From Madurella fahalii (taxonomy: Eukaryota > Ascomycota > Sordariomycetes > Sordariales), in the NCBI GenBank assembly GCA_029876055.1, contig CM056879.1, positions 806,001 to 870,000 on the forward strand: DNA of 64,000 bases. The letters are read 5' to 3'. The translations under genes and the position numbers were made by a program. Below the pieces are notes generated by a model. It was not told the origin of the DNA. It saw only the letters and a list, made by a program, of their open reading frames with translations, and searched no databases. Positions 32,702-43,835 of this stretch are shown piece by piece; position 1 is the stretch's first letter, and each line of letters opens with the position of its first letter.

Positions 32702-33552
32702 GATGCTGGAACAGTAGGTTTATTGTAGTTGGTAACTGGAGGTGCGTTGCCGCTTTGCGAGGAACAGATCTATCGTTGATGCCTCAGCCACCTTTCTTGA
32801 GCCCGACGAGCCGATGAGGGGGAGGGGTTGATACCAGCACGTTCTGAAACACGTGCCAACAATTACGGTAAAGCTCTTTGCTGGAATCACTGCAATGACA
32901 TTGGTTCGTAAACTCTCACGTATGACCCTAACCCTGTTTCATTTAGATCAAGGATGGTGGGGGGTTGTGGTTAGTTGAGTGCCCTGGTCTCACCGCGGTG
33001 GCACTTGTCAAAGAACAAAACAAACGTTTCAAAGATTGTAGTCCGCTACTTGGTGATATTGGCTCTTGCAAAATAGTCAAGAAATGCTCGAATCTGGAAG
33101 GTTGCAGGTGAACGGATAACCCAGGGGAAGCCCCTCGTTGCTCTTCTAAGCTGTGCCGGCACCTATCTCATCAAAATGAGTTCTATCCACTGTATCCTGT
33201 AACATCTCTTAGTTCCTTGATCAGACAACAAGAGAGTTGTAAATGGTACCGTATCTTACGCCCATAAAATATCTAGTTAACAATGATAAAGTGATTCACC
33301 TCTGTTGAGGTCAACAAGTCATCTCGAACGCCCGGAATTGTTAGTCTTGCTTTACCTGGTGACGTGTTCCTACAAGTTACACAGAACACATATCCAACCC
33401 TCCAATATAAAGTGTGAGCTCTTTGGTGACTTTACTACAGTGAATTCCCTTAGGTAGCCGCTAGTCTAACTGTCTTTAGCGACTGTGATCTACAATTTAG
33501 GCTTCATTTCCGGAATTCCAATCCAACACCCGACATCTGCACACCACAGACA
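32702..33552. promoter_or_regulatory. Divergent promoter region, calmodulin-like / coiled-coil gene
   Basis: 851 bp between two divergent starts. Moderately AT-rich. No distinct element was recognised. Confidence 0.45.
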
Positions 33553-34512
33553 ATGTCTTCTATGCCCGACAACCACGAAAGTGGTAAGTCTGTTATTGTA
33601 TTCCAAGATGACCTGATACCAAACTAACGCAATACTTCCCAGTCCCAGTGGCGGACCTCGTCAACTGGAACCTTCAAAGTACGTTTAAACACTCCGAGTC
33701 CGGAAAGACATAGTTCATCTGACATACTCCAAGAAAAAAAGTTGTGGCGTGGAAAGGGTCATGCTCCAAGCCATGTAGAAATCCGGGCTGTCGCTGAAGC
33801 CGCCATCACTGACGGGCTGAAGACATGGTCACTCGACGATCTGGCCAGCCTTATCGAGAGCCCATGCAGAGAGGCCAATCTCAAAGGCGCTCGTGAGAGA
33901 CGAGACAAGGCTCTCCAGCTCAAGCGCGAATACTTCAACACGGCCACAGAACTTTTAGAACGTAAGAAGAATCGGCTTAGTTATCCCTTACGCTGAAACT
34001 GATGATTGAACTGCTAATATCCTGTCAAACCAGAGGCAATCAAGAAGCGAGCAGAACGTTGCGAACTCACCGAGAAAGAACGCAAGATGGAAGGTACCTT
34101 ATATACCGCGCTAATGCCAAGTCTCAGTTACCCATACAAGTCCCTCGGCTAACAAATTTCCGCAGAAGAAATCAGAGAGATGACGCAGGAGATGGACGGA
34201 CTACACCCGAGGCCTGAAGGTGAAGTGGGCAGGCAGGGGAATGGACTGCATCAAGAGACAGAAACGAGGGTGAAGATGGCCCGAGAGAACGCCGAGATCC
34301 CGCAACAAACATGCTTTTACGCCAGCCTGCTGATGGGGCTTACACAGGCCGTTCGAGCTCTCCCCGAGGAGAGTATTGAGCTATCCTCACTTACTGAGCA
34401 GAACGGAACTGGGTTAGACGGATGGGTTGATGTCAAAGCTGAGACGGAGTTAGGTTCAGGCTGGGTCGATGTCAAGTCCCAGTGCTCTACAAAGTCTTCT
34501 GTGGTGCTCTGA
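33553..34512 (+). CDS. Coiled-coil protein with two C-terminal WVDV motifs, family unknown
   Basis: Five exons: 33553-33583, 33643-33678, 33734-33961, 34034-34093, 34166-34512, giving 233 residues; introns are 55-72 nt. The second acceptor (CCAAG) is weaker than the rest. The frame stays open through all joins, and a heptad-like charged helix is created across exons 3-5 (residues about 70-130: REANLKGARERRDKALQ ... ELLEQAIKKRAERCEL ... EEEIREMTQEM). A low-complexity linker follows. The last 35 residues contain GWVDVK twice (W205 and W218). I do not recognise a family. W-V-D-V fits the Atg8-interacting consensus W-x-x-(L/I/V); that reading is inference. No transmembrane segment or signal peptide. 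Confidence 0.65.
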
Positions 34513-35324
34513 TCAAGAGGGTAATGGCCGCGGATCTGAGCGAAGGGGGGGCCATTTATTTCTCGATGATGCATGAGATATCTACTGCACTGACACCTCG
34601 CGAGCCAGCCACGCTTTAACCCCAACACTGCAATCAGGACGGCACAACTTAGGTAGTCATTATTTGGGGGATGGGTTAGAAGGCCATCGGAATTCCTAGT
34701 GTCAATGTGTTTTATACCAGATTCTAATAGATTTACCTTGGGTGCTTGTGATACGAATATTTGCTACTTCTTCGTTACGGCAAGTCCATGGTGAAGCTAT
34801 TTTAAAGACAGATCGACCCAATATCGGCATTTACATATGTGGCGTCATTTAGCTGCTTAATTCACAGTTCCAAAATCAAGAAGGCATTAATTACCGGCGG
34901 AGGGCCATTGGGAGAAGGTTTGATGATGCGGTGAAGGAGTATGCCAGGTGATGAAGATCTGCTTTTCTCACCCTTAGCGGCGGGGTTCTGTTAGCCGGCC
35001 AAAGAGAATCCAACCGTTTGAGAACTAATACGGTTAAAGCAATGCTCGTATTAATGTATATATTCTAGAGAGACCAGCTCTCTTCAGGTCGATAGCATTC
35101 TAGTGCCGGACGATGTATGTAGTGTAGAGCCTGGAAAAGATACAACCAAGCTACAATCTGAGACCAGCTCAGAAACCCGTGAGTACCAGCTCAAACTCCG
35201 TGAGTGCCAGCTCACATGACATCGGTATTCCAAAAGAACATAAGACCAGCCCATCCGGTAAACGGGGAGAATCCTTGAGCAGCTTGATTCGCTTTATACT
35301 GTGTGGGAATGCTCAGTGTAGTGT
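34513..35324. other. Intergenic, AT-rich, with 21-bp repeats
   Basis: No open frame of interest. It holds a three-unit 21-bp tandem repeat and extra single copies of its GACCAGC core at 35071-35080 and 35243-35249. Confidence 0.55.
35160..35222 (+). repeat. 21-bp tandem repeat, three imperfect units
   Basis: Three adjacent units of exactly 21 bp begin GAGACCAGCTCA, GAGTACCAGCTCA and GAGTGCCAGCTCA, the first two ending CCGT or TCCGT. The core CCAGCTC is conserved in all three. Confidence 0.8.
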
Positions 35325-35632
35325 TCAACGCCAGTAATTAGTTGGAGACGGACCGTTTCCCATGTTATTTGGTTTGCCACGGACCTTTAAGCCGAGCACG
35401 GCGCTACACTTGTTGCTGCTGGCATCGTCCTCGCTCCTGTTCGCGCTAACCCTGAGGAGTTGTTCGCGACATGGATGCTTTTTGACAACAGACTGCTTGG
35501 GAATTGAGGGAAAGTAGTATGATATATCGGCGCCAGCGCCGCGGGCTTTCTCCTTGTTACCGTAATGAACGTGCCTGCTGCCGCGGCAGTGAAGTAGAGG
35601 GCGGTGGGTGAGAGGATGGGAAGGAATCTCAT
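35325..35632 (-). CDS. Candidate small secreted protein, 79 aa
   Basis: Exons 35632-35561 and 35492-35325 with a 68-nt intron (GTAACA...CAG). The first 20 residues (MRFLPILSPTALYFTAAAAG) look like a signal peptide. The second exon gives a basic hydrophilic chain with two Cys (HPCREQ, NKCSAV), so one disulfide is possible. If the intron is retained, the frame still closes after 81 codons with a different tail, so the splice model is not proven. A TATA box lies 145 nt upstream on the same strand with a typical C/A-rich leader, which argues for a real gene. No family recognised. Confidence 0.45.
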
Positions 35633-36750
35633 TTTAGCGGCTCGGGCGATGCAAATCCGAATGTTAATGTAAGATAGACTTGGGAATGAGGGGCATATTG
35701 TGTATGGCCTGGGTTTGAATGCGAGATGCTGTTGTCGACGTCTTGAGAAAGTTGGACTGCTGGGGAATTTGGAAGATATTTATACACCACAAGCGTGCGG
35801 CGGCCGACCTAGTAAGAACTGCGTTCCTAACCACAATGCAAACATGCACGAGGTTCTCTTTGCGAGACACCTCAGCACTCCTGTGTTGACCGTATTAGGA
35901 TCTACTGGTAGGGACGGCCGGTATACAGACAACCCCGTTGTACGTTAAGCGGTACGACAATGATCTGATCCGGATGGTGATGGCTAGACACTACAGAACC
36001 GAAGACAAGAGGGTAACAAAACAGCTCGTTGGTCCTATTATCTAAGTCATTCGAAACTATTTCCCCCCTTTTCTCTCCCTAGTCGGTAATCTAATCCATC
36101 TTCACGACAATCCATTCTTCTATCCCAATACTGGCAGTACGATGGATTAGTGCCATACCGTGCTGTGTCATGTCGCATAAGGGAGGAATGCAGTAATGTC
36201 GTCTCAATGGGGGGCGCGGCCGGGGCTGAAATATCGGTGCTGTCGAGTGTCGGGTCCCAGCTCGGACTTAATTACCTCCAGCATTTCCATAGGGGTTGCT
36301 GTGTGTCACGTAATGACTTAGGTTTCGAACCTAGGTTTCGATGCCGTAATCGTTCTAAACGGAGTCCTTCAATGGGTCCGCACACATGAGCAAGGGTGGT
36401 GCCTTGGAAGTCGTGTTTCGGGACAAGCAAACACCGCGGCTGAAGCTTGGCTTGATCACGCACTCTCCATGTGGTGTCTTCTGGCAGTCCGAGGACCAGA
36501 GTGCACGTTAGGGTGCGGAATCAGCGCGGTAACTGGTCACGGGATGGTATTGGTTTTAATTATTCTGTAATTATTTTATTTTTTATTTTTATTTTTTATT
36601 TTATTTTTTTCCAATCAAGAGCAAGTTGGTAGGGTTGATGTTTTTGGTTATATATATTTGCCAGCATGGGCTACCTGGTGTTCTTGCTGTTAGGAACCGA
36701 ACCGCTTCTACTCCAGGTGCCCGTGACACCGGCTTCTCTTGTTGTTTAAA
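35633..36750. other. Intergenic, AT-rich, promoter of secreted protein plus PAL 3' region
   Basis: It contains the minus-strand TATA box for the gene ending at 35325 and a long T/A low-complexity stretch (TTTTA units, about 36559-36612) just past the PAL stop, likely part of the PAL 3' UTR or terminator. Confidence 0.5.
35777..35784 (-). promoter_or_regulatory. TATA box of candidate small secreted protein gene
   Basis: TATAAATA on the minus strand, 145 nt before the ATG at 35632. Confidence 0.6.
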
Positions 36751-39036
36751 TCAACTCCATAGCCCATTCTCCTCTCCGAACTTCATGAGTCGGTCGTGGA
36801 GCTCACCGCGACGCAACGCCTCATAGATTTCACTCGCCATTGTCCCAAGGGTCCTGCTGCGAGCCGCTAGATCTTCGTCCGTCTCGGCAATACCATTTGC
36901 ACGCAGCCCGTTGCAACCCTTAACGGCGCTTCCATTGGCCTCTGCCTTGGGTGCTTGAGCCTTGCGCTTCAGAAGCGGAGGGTGGTCCTCAACGCCCCTG
37001 TTGAGCGGAATGTTCAACTCCTTCCGCACAAACTGGTACACCACCCTCGAGGCCGGGCTGATGTACTCGGCAGTGGTCTGACGGTGGAAGAAATCGCTGC
37101 GGAGATTAGCGTAACACTCTTCAACCGCCGACGCCATCCTCGACTGATAGTCCCGTATCTCCCCCAAGCTGGGATCACCATCAACGTGCGTCCTGACAAG
37201 CTCCAGAACCTCTCCCAGGGACTCGCTCACAGCGGCCTTGCAGCGCTCCCTCAAGTCCAAATGGGCGAGCTGATCCCACTTTTTCAAAACCGACCCCGTC
37301 AGCTCGCGTGCAAACGGCTCGCCCGCGCCTTTCCGCAATTTCTTCCCTAGGCCCAAAGACCGGTCCATAAGAGCCCGAGCCACATCCCCCTCCAGCCTGA
37401 CTCTGAACTCGACCCGCAGGCACCTCAGATCCAGCGCCTGACAGATCACCCACAAGTACGTCGCCGCCATCAGCCCCACGACCTCGACGGCCTCGGCGGC
37501 ATACCGCGCCGCCACCAAAGCCATCGAGTTGACGCTCTGGTTCGCCATCTCGGCGACCTGGACGTGGGCGCTGACGGGGCGGCACAGCCAGGCCAGCTCG
37601 GCGGCGTAGGCGGCCATGTTGACGTCGAAGCCCTTGGCGGTGAAGGAGGCGGAGGGGTCGTCAGCGGAGAGGTTGGGCGGGAGGCCCTTGGAGGTGGCAT
37701 TGTTGATGACCTCGGCGGACTGGGCGGCCAGCAGGCGGCCGAGGTTCTGCAGCGCCGTGAGCGTCTTCTCCATGGCCGAGGTGAGCGCCATGGCCTGGAA
37801 GTTGCCGCCGTGGTGGACCCGCCCGCCGACGGCGTCGATCAGCGGGTTGTCGGTCGTTGAGTTGAGCTCCGTGGCCACCTGGCGCGTCGCCAGCGCCAGG
37901 TCCTCGAGCTGCGGGCCGATCCATTGCGGGGCGGTGCGCAGGGCGTAGCGGTCTTGGGCGAGGCCGACTCGGGAGGCGGCGGAAGTGGAGGAGGGGGAGG
38001 CGGAGTAGGGGCACAGCTTGGAGCCGGAGAGGAAGCCGAGGATGTTGGCGGCCGCTTCGGCCTGGCCCGGGTGCGGGCGGGCCGCGGAGATGAAGGGGTC
38101 GTAGTTGTGTGCTGTGCCGGCGAGCGCTTCGGTGCCCATTGCCGTGAGGAGCTGGACGAGGAGGGCGAGTTGGTTGGCTTGGTGGATCACTAGGCAGGCT
38201 GCCGCGCAGCTGGGGGCGGTGCCGTTGGTGATGCCGAGGCCTTCTTTGGCTTGGAGCCGGACGGGATCCATCTTGGCGGTTCTCAGTGCTTCGGTTGCTG
38301 GAATGACTTTCCGGTCACTGGTCTCGACGAAGATGTCTGGGTTTCCCTCGATCGCGCCGGCAATGTATGACAGCGTCGACAAGTCCCCTGAGGCCGAGAT
38401 GCTGCCTCGCAGCGGCACCACGGGCGCCATGTCGTGCGCAAGGAGGCTCATGACCGACTCTATGACGCTGACGCGTACGCCGGAATGGCCTCGCATGAGG
38501 GAGTTGCACCGAATCAGCATTGCGGCCTTTACAATTGGCATTGGTAGCGCATGGCTCCGGAGCAGCCGGTTGTGCCGGCAGTCGTCGGATCCCGGGTCGG
38601 TCTTGTCCGCTTTGAGCAGGATGCCAACGTTTAGGTGTTGGATGGCAGCGCTCTGGAGCCGCTCAAAGTGCTGGGTTCTTGTGTCGGCGCTGCCGCCAAA
38701 GCCGGTGTTGACGCCATAGATGACATGGCCTGATTCAAGCTCTCTCTCAAGGAAGGCAACGCTGTCGTGAACAAGCTGGAGATCCCGTTGGTCGTCGGTA
38801 AGCTTGGCCTTGGCGCCGTGTCTACGACGTGGGTAAGTGCTCGTCTACGTCTGAAATGTACCTGTGCTCTCCACTTACAACGAGACAGCCACGACATCGG
38901 CAATGGCTAAGTCGTGGCCGTTGACTAACACGGGTCCCTGGCTTTGAAGCCGGTGTTGGAGCCTGACCCATTCTGAATAGGCGGCGCAGGCGTGCGGGGA
39001 GGCCGTCTCTTGCTGTATGTATCTGCTGCTTCCCAT
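36751..39036 (-). CDS. PAL: Phenylalanine/tyrosine ammonia-lyase
   Basis: Exons 39036-38879 and 38821-36751 (57-nt intron, GTAAGT...TAG), giving 742 residues, the usual fungal PAL size. The Ala-Ser-Gly triad that forms the MIO cofactor is at 196-198 (GSISASGDLS). The catalytic Tyr loop is at 88 (IYGVNTGFGG), and the NxxxDNP-type block is present (ELNSTTDNPL). The enzyme removes ammonia non-oxidatively from Phe, giving cinnamate; it is a soluble homotetramer. The substrate-selectivity pair aligns as His115-Leu116 (IQHLNVGIL), the pair seen in tyrosine-accepting lyases, not the Phe-Leu of plant PAL. The start opens a sensible N terminus (MGSSRYIQQETASPHAC). It is divergent from the pectin methylesterase gene. 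Confidence 0.92.
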
Positions 39037-40422
39037 GTTCGAGGTGCGTTTGAGACGCTGAAAATCAAATCGGAGATTGCTCTTGTTTAAGGTTGCTTGA
39101 GGTTGTGGCGTGGTTGCGGTGTAGGCCAGGCCTTGATGTCAAAGTAAGTTAGCACTTATCGATAACCTTTTTTTTTTTTTTTTCCTTTTCCCTGTGGCGG
39201 TCTTAGCGCGGCTGCGCTTGAAGGATAAGCTTCAAGGTTAGTTTATTGGTCACAGGAGCATGCAAGCTGCACATCAGGGTAGAGCAGCGAAACAGCCACC
39301 CAGGTTTCTCCCTCAGGAGATGCACCTGATCCAACCCGGCCTGACCCGAATAGACGCTTTTTTTTTCCTTTTTTTTTTTTTTCCCCCCCCTCTTGCAGGC
39401 TGTATCTCAACGTCTGTTTTAAGTCGTACAGAAGGAAAGATAGCCTTTGTCGTACTTCAGGTGCAATTGCTGGACGGCAATTGCGGCGTCGCTTTTGCGC
39501 GACAGCCTTCTTTAGCAATAGGGTGGTAACTAAACGCAATACCCAATACGTTGATAAACAGAGAATCCGTTCGGCCATAGGGTGCTCATATTTGCTCCAT
39601 CTAACCCGCTTGGATAGCTGAGTCGGCTGCACTTCGCCGAGTAGAGGTGCGGGAGGCTGTGAGAGGTAAGGTACTTGCAAATAAGGTAACCAGCGCATGT
39701 TGACCGTTGTGTGAGTGATGGGTGCAACTTACGGCCCCTGTCGCACTCACATGTTGACGGCTGCAAGTTACTACGAGACACCCATTGCCGGACTTCTTGA
39801 TACGGTGGTACCCGCAGTATTAACCCAACAATGCGATGGAATACCTACCACAAGAGAACATGTCGGCTGGATCCGTACCCGCCTCGCATTTTCCAGCCTC
39901 TAAGTATTCTCCCCAACGATTGTCAGTACTGTACCACCGCCGCCTCTGTCACACTCTCACGGGCCTTGTGTCCAATTGTACGAAAACAAGTCGAACCATA
40001 GAAAGAGGTCGTTCTTTACAAGACCACGACTCTCGTCCCGAGTTTGGAGCGGCGTGTTTAATCCGCGAATGAGACACCAACATCGACGCGGGCGTTATTC
40101 TCGACCTCAGGGTTAAGGCGACGCAAGTCGACAGCGGGGAAGTTAGACGCCGAAACTCGGAATCTCCCATGACGTATCTTTCCAATTGATCAGTTCTTAG
40201 TCCTTTGCGGCTCTTTCTCCGCGATGCGACTACGGACGGTGTGGCATAAGTCCACCAATCATCCGGCCATTTTTATTCGCGTATTTCGGGGTGAAGCATC
40301 CTTGCCCGGTACAACATCCGAGCAATGACCCGGCCGAGCAGATGCCACTTCTCATGTTCCCCAGTCCTAGCAGCCATTTTCTAATCGTTTCACGGTTGTA
40401 TCGCGTCCGCCGGGTCACCAAG
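39037..40422. promoter_or_regulatory. Divergent promoter region, PAL / pectin methylesterase
   Basis: 1.39 kb between divergent starts. Long pyrimidine tracts (T16 at 39168-39183; T/C tract 39358-39392) lie toward the PAL side. No gene was found. Confidence 0.5.
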
Positions 40423-41740
40423 ATGAAGCTCCTCGCCGCGCTCGCCGCCACTCTCGTCCCCTCCGCCCTGGCCGCAAGCCGCACTTCCCCTCCCCCAAAC
40501 TGTCTCACTGTGTCCAAGCCTAACTCCAGCCCTCGGGGCCAGTACACCACCGTCCAAGCCGCCGTCGACGCACTCTCGCTCACCTCGACCGCCCCGCAGT
40601 GCATCTTCATCTACCCGGGCGTCTACCGGGAGCAGGTCCTCGTGGCGTCGCGCAAGGCACAGCTGAGCATCTACGGCTCCACGCCCGACACCAGCTCGTA
40701 CGCGCGCAACGCTGTCACCATCACCAGCAGCAAGAGCCAGGCCGACGGCCTGTCCAACGACGAGACGGGCACGCTACGCGTCAAGGCGCCCGGGTTCCGC
40801 CTGTACAACGTCAATGTCGAGAACACGTACGGAAAGGGCAGCCAGGCGGTGGCGCTGAGCGCGCAGGCCGAGAGCGGGTACTACGGCTGTGCCTTCTACG
40901 GGTTCCGTACGTCTTCCTTCCTCCTCCCGGGGCCCCCGGGCCCCCCGCATCAGCCAGTCGGCCGTCGGCCCGTCGTCAGCGGGAAAGAGACTGATTGTGT
41001 TCTTTGGCATAGAGGATACCCTCTACGCAAACAGTGGGGCGCAGGTGTACGCGCGATGCTTGATTCAGGGTGCGACCGACTTCATCTTCGGGCGGCACGC
41101 GCCAGCGTGGTTTGAGAAGTGTATGTTGCGATGTTTCGGGCGGAGTAGCAGCGGGACAGGCAACCGCCACCGCCCGCTGATTGCTCTGCGTGCCGAGGAA
41201 CGTCCCGCTGACTGAGCTGGCAGGTGATATTCGCGTCGTGACGGCTTCGTTGGGCTACATCACAGGTACGAAGCTCTCCCCTTACCGTTGACGGCGAGCA
41301 CCAGGCTGCGGATGGAACGGAAAATTCGCCGGAACTGACATACCAGCTAACAACATTGCACGACAACAGCATCCGGGCGGCAGTCGTCCTCTAGCCCAAA
41401 CTATTACGCCTTCAACAACTGCGACATTGCGTCCGCAGCTGGCCATTCGGTTGCCAATGGCGCGTACTATCTGGGAAGGCCATGGGCAGAGTTCGCGCGG
41501 GTCGTGGTGCAGAGGACGTCAATGACTGGCGTGGTCAATTCTGCCGGGTGGAGGGTCTGGAACAACGGTGATGAACGGACGGGGAATGTCCTGTTTGGCG
41601 AATATGCCAACACGGGCGCCGGGGCTTCTGGGACTCGGGCGTCGTTTGCGACCAGACTGAGCTCGCCCGTCACCATGTCGGCAGTTCTGGGCGGTGGGTA
41701 TAGCAGCGCCGCATACTTTGATGCGAGCTACCTGGCCTGA
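40423..41740 (+). CDS. Secreted pectin methylesterase (CE8)
   Basis: Four exons: 40423-40906, 41013-41120, 41224-41265, 41370-41740 (introns 103-106 nt), giving 334 residues. The signal peptide is MKLLAALAATLVPSALA. The family motifs read YTTVQAAVDAL, IYPGVYREQV, QAVALSAQAESGYYGC, QDTLY, DFIFG and YLGRPW. Catalytic residues are all present: Gln162-Asp163, Asp184 (21 residues later, as in other family members) and Arg248. It hydrolyses methyl esters of homogalacturonan outside the cell, a plant-biomass function. The QDTLY motif is rebuilt only by splicing intron 1, which confirms that junction. Confidence 0.93.
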
Positions 41741-43835
41741 GTGAAAGGGGGTCTACGGGCAGCGGGTTGACGACCATGACGACCTCTCAACGTGTTGAAT
41801 CGCAAGTGCTCGGATCGTGTTGGGCGGAATCGTCGTTGGCTCATTGCTGGTATACTATGTAACCCCCCCCAACGAATCTTGACTGAAAGTCCAGAACATC
41901 GTACTTGGCTTTCTGCCATCAGCTGCGGTCTTGGCAAGGCGATTCTGAGTCCGGACGTCCGGCTCGGAGCGGAGAGTCAGCGGGGCCACAGCATGGAAAA
42001 GCCGAGCTCCAGAACACACTGCATGGCTGGTCGTCAGGGCCACCAATGAAACGTATGGTCTGTTTTGAAGCTTTTCCCCTCGTCTCCGTATCTGGCCCGG
42101 ATGCGGTGGTCAGCCGTCGGCGGATCTCTGGCTGTGCGGTGAGAGACCAAGCCGGCCAAGACTCTCGGAAACATTTTCAGTTCAAGAGCCGGATTGCTAG
42201 ATGGTGACTCTGAATTGAGTTTCAAATTGCGGGCCCCCGCATGGCGCCAGGGCCATGGGGTTGGACTACCTGACGTTAGATCAACAGCTTGACAGGCATG
42301 AAAATGCCCACTCCCGTCATCCCGCGCACATGACAGATAACCGCATACATGATAGCTAGCGGCTCGGGTTGCCCGACGTCAGATGCAGGAACAAGCTCAC
42401 ACAAAACAGGTGATGTATGCACGAACACATGGTGAGACCTAGGCGATTATCCTGGTTATTGTGGCGTTTCATGGCTGCAGACCCCGAGCGGGAGGCTCAT
42501 CTGCCCGTCAAGTCGGGTGTGGTACCGAGAATGGTATTGCTCGAGTGCGATCTAGAACGTAGAACCCTGAGAACACACATGACGTCGTACTCAAGGAGCA
42601 TCTGAGGGCAAACTAGGATCCGCAAGTTCGAGGGACGAGCCGGTCCGGCAATACGCTAACTATGACTACTTGGACAGGTACGAAGGGAGTCTACTAAGGA
42701 GAGCACGGCCTAAATGAAGAGATGACGGCGATTCCAAGCAGATAGTTAGTGGGCAGGGAGTGCCCGAGTTCGGCGGTTGTGCCTCGGCCGTCCTACAGGA
42801 CAAGACCGAGGGAGCCACAAGTACAAATTAGTGGTAAGGTTCAGGAATGCCGCCCTGTATTGGCAATCGGACTCGCGTGGATTTGGAATAGCACGACATG
42901 CGGTGGTAGTTGAAGCATTTTGATAAGCTCGGTCCGAAGCCACGTCTGCTTTGGGGAGACGGGTCGGGGCAGGCAGTGCTGAGCTGATATGAAAAACGAC
43001 GAAAATAAGAGTAATAATAGATAATAATAATAATAACTGAAAAAACGAGAGAGAGATAGTGTGAGAGAAAGGGAGAGAGACGAAGGAGAGAGTGTGAGAG
43101 AGCGACACAGGGAACGTACGGAAGCGTACGGGCGTCGGACTTTGATTCAGGTGTAACGTGGTTTGCGCCGCTGCAGCCAATGTCCGGGGACAGATTCGCT
43201 TCGCTGGCGCTTGGCAAAGGACGTTGCAGGTTGTGGTGCGGCTGGAGGCGGACGTGCGGGTTCCATTGCGTGGAAACGCAGAATAGGCGGCGATCCCCTC
43301 GGCCGAGGTCGCGTCTTCTTCGACCCGAGGCTGTGGGAATAATTTGTCAGGGACAAATGGCAAATCCCTTGCGTGTCCATGGCATGGGCCGAATCCTGGA
43401 GCCAACGCACATTCCCCCCATGCCACGCATATCTCCATGTCGCCCAGTCGCATAATGTCCGGAAACCGCAGTCCGGCATTCCTCCAACGTGGTCCGACGG
43501 CCGAGGACGCCCTGCCCACCACGCCGGACCACGCAACCGGCGATGCAGCTAATATATAAGGTTCCAATCGGTGCCAGTCCAGGCCGTGAGTTACATCCGA
43601 TCGATTCAGCTCTGTCCGACCACCACCCCTATTCCCCACCGACTCGCGAGGTCCTGCCCCGTGCAGAAAGAGGCATCTGGGAATGAGATTAACAGAGCTC
43701 TTCCGCTCCCTCGTGTCTTGCTTCCTCTCTCCAAACACTTCTGGCTCAGACAAGCACGAGGGAAAGCCGCCACTCCAGTCTTCGACCTCCTCTGGCACAG
43801 AACTTCCAAAGGATTCGACCGCCATCACCACCAAA
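41741..43835. other. Intergenic and promoter of melanin reductase gene
   Basis: No gene supported. It has TAA microsatellite (about 43017-43036) and GA-rich low complexity (43046-43100). A long minus-strand frame (42746-44017) crosses the next gene's first exon and was rejected. The right end holds a TATA box and an in-frame upstream ATG at 43683. Confidence 0.5.
43553..43560 (+). promoter_or_regulatory. TATA box of naphthol reductase gene
   Basis: TATATAAG, 123 nt before an in-frame ATG at 43683 and 276 nt before the homology-supported ATG at 43836. Confidence 0.65.
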
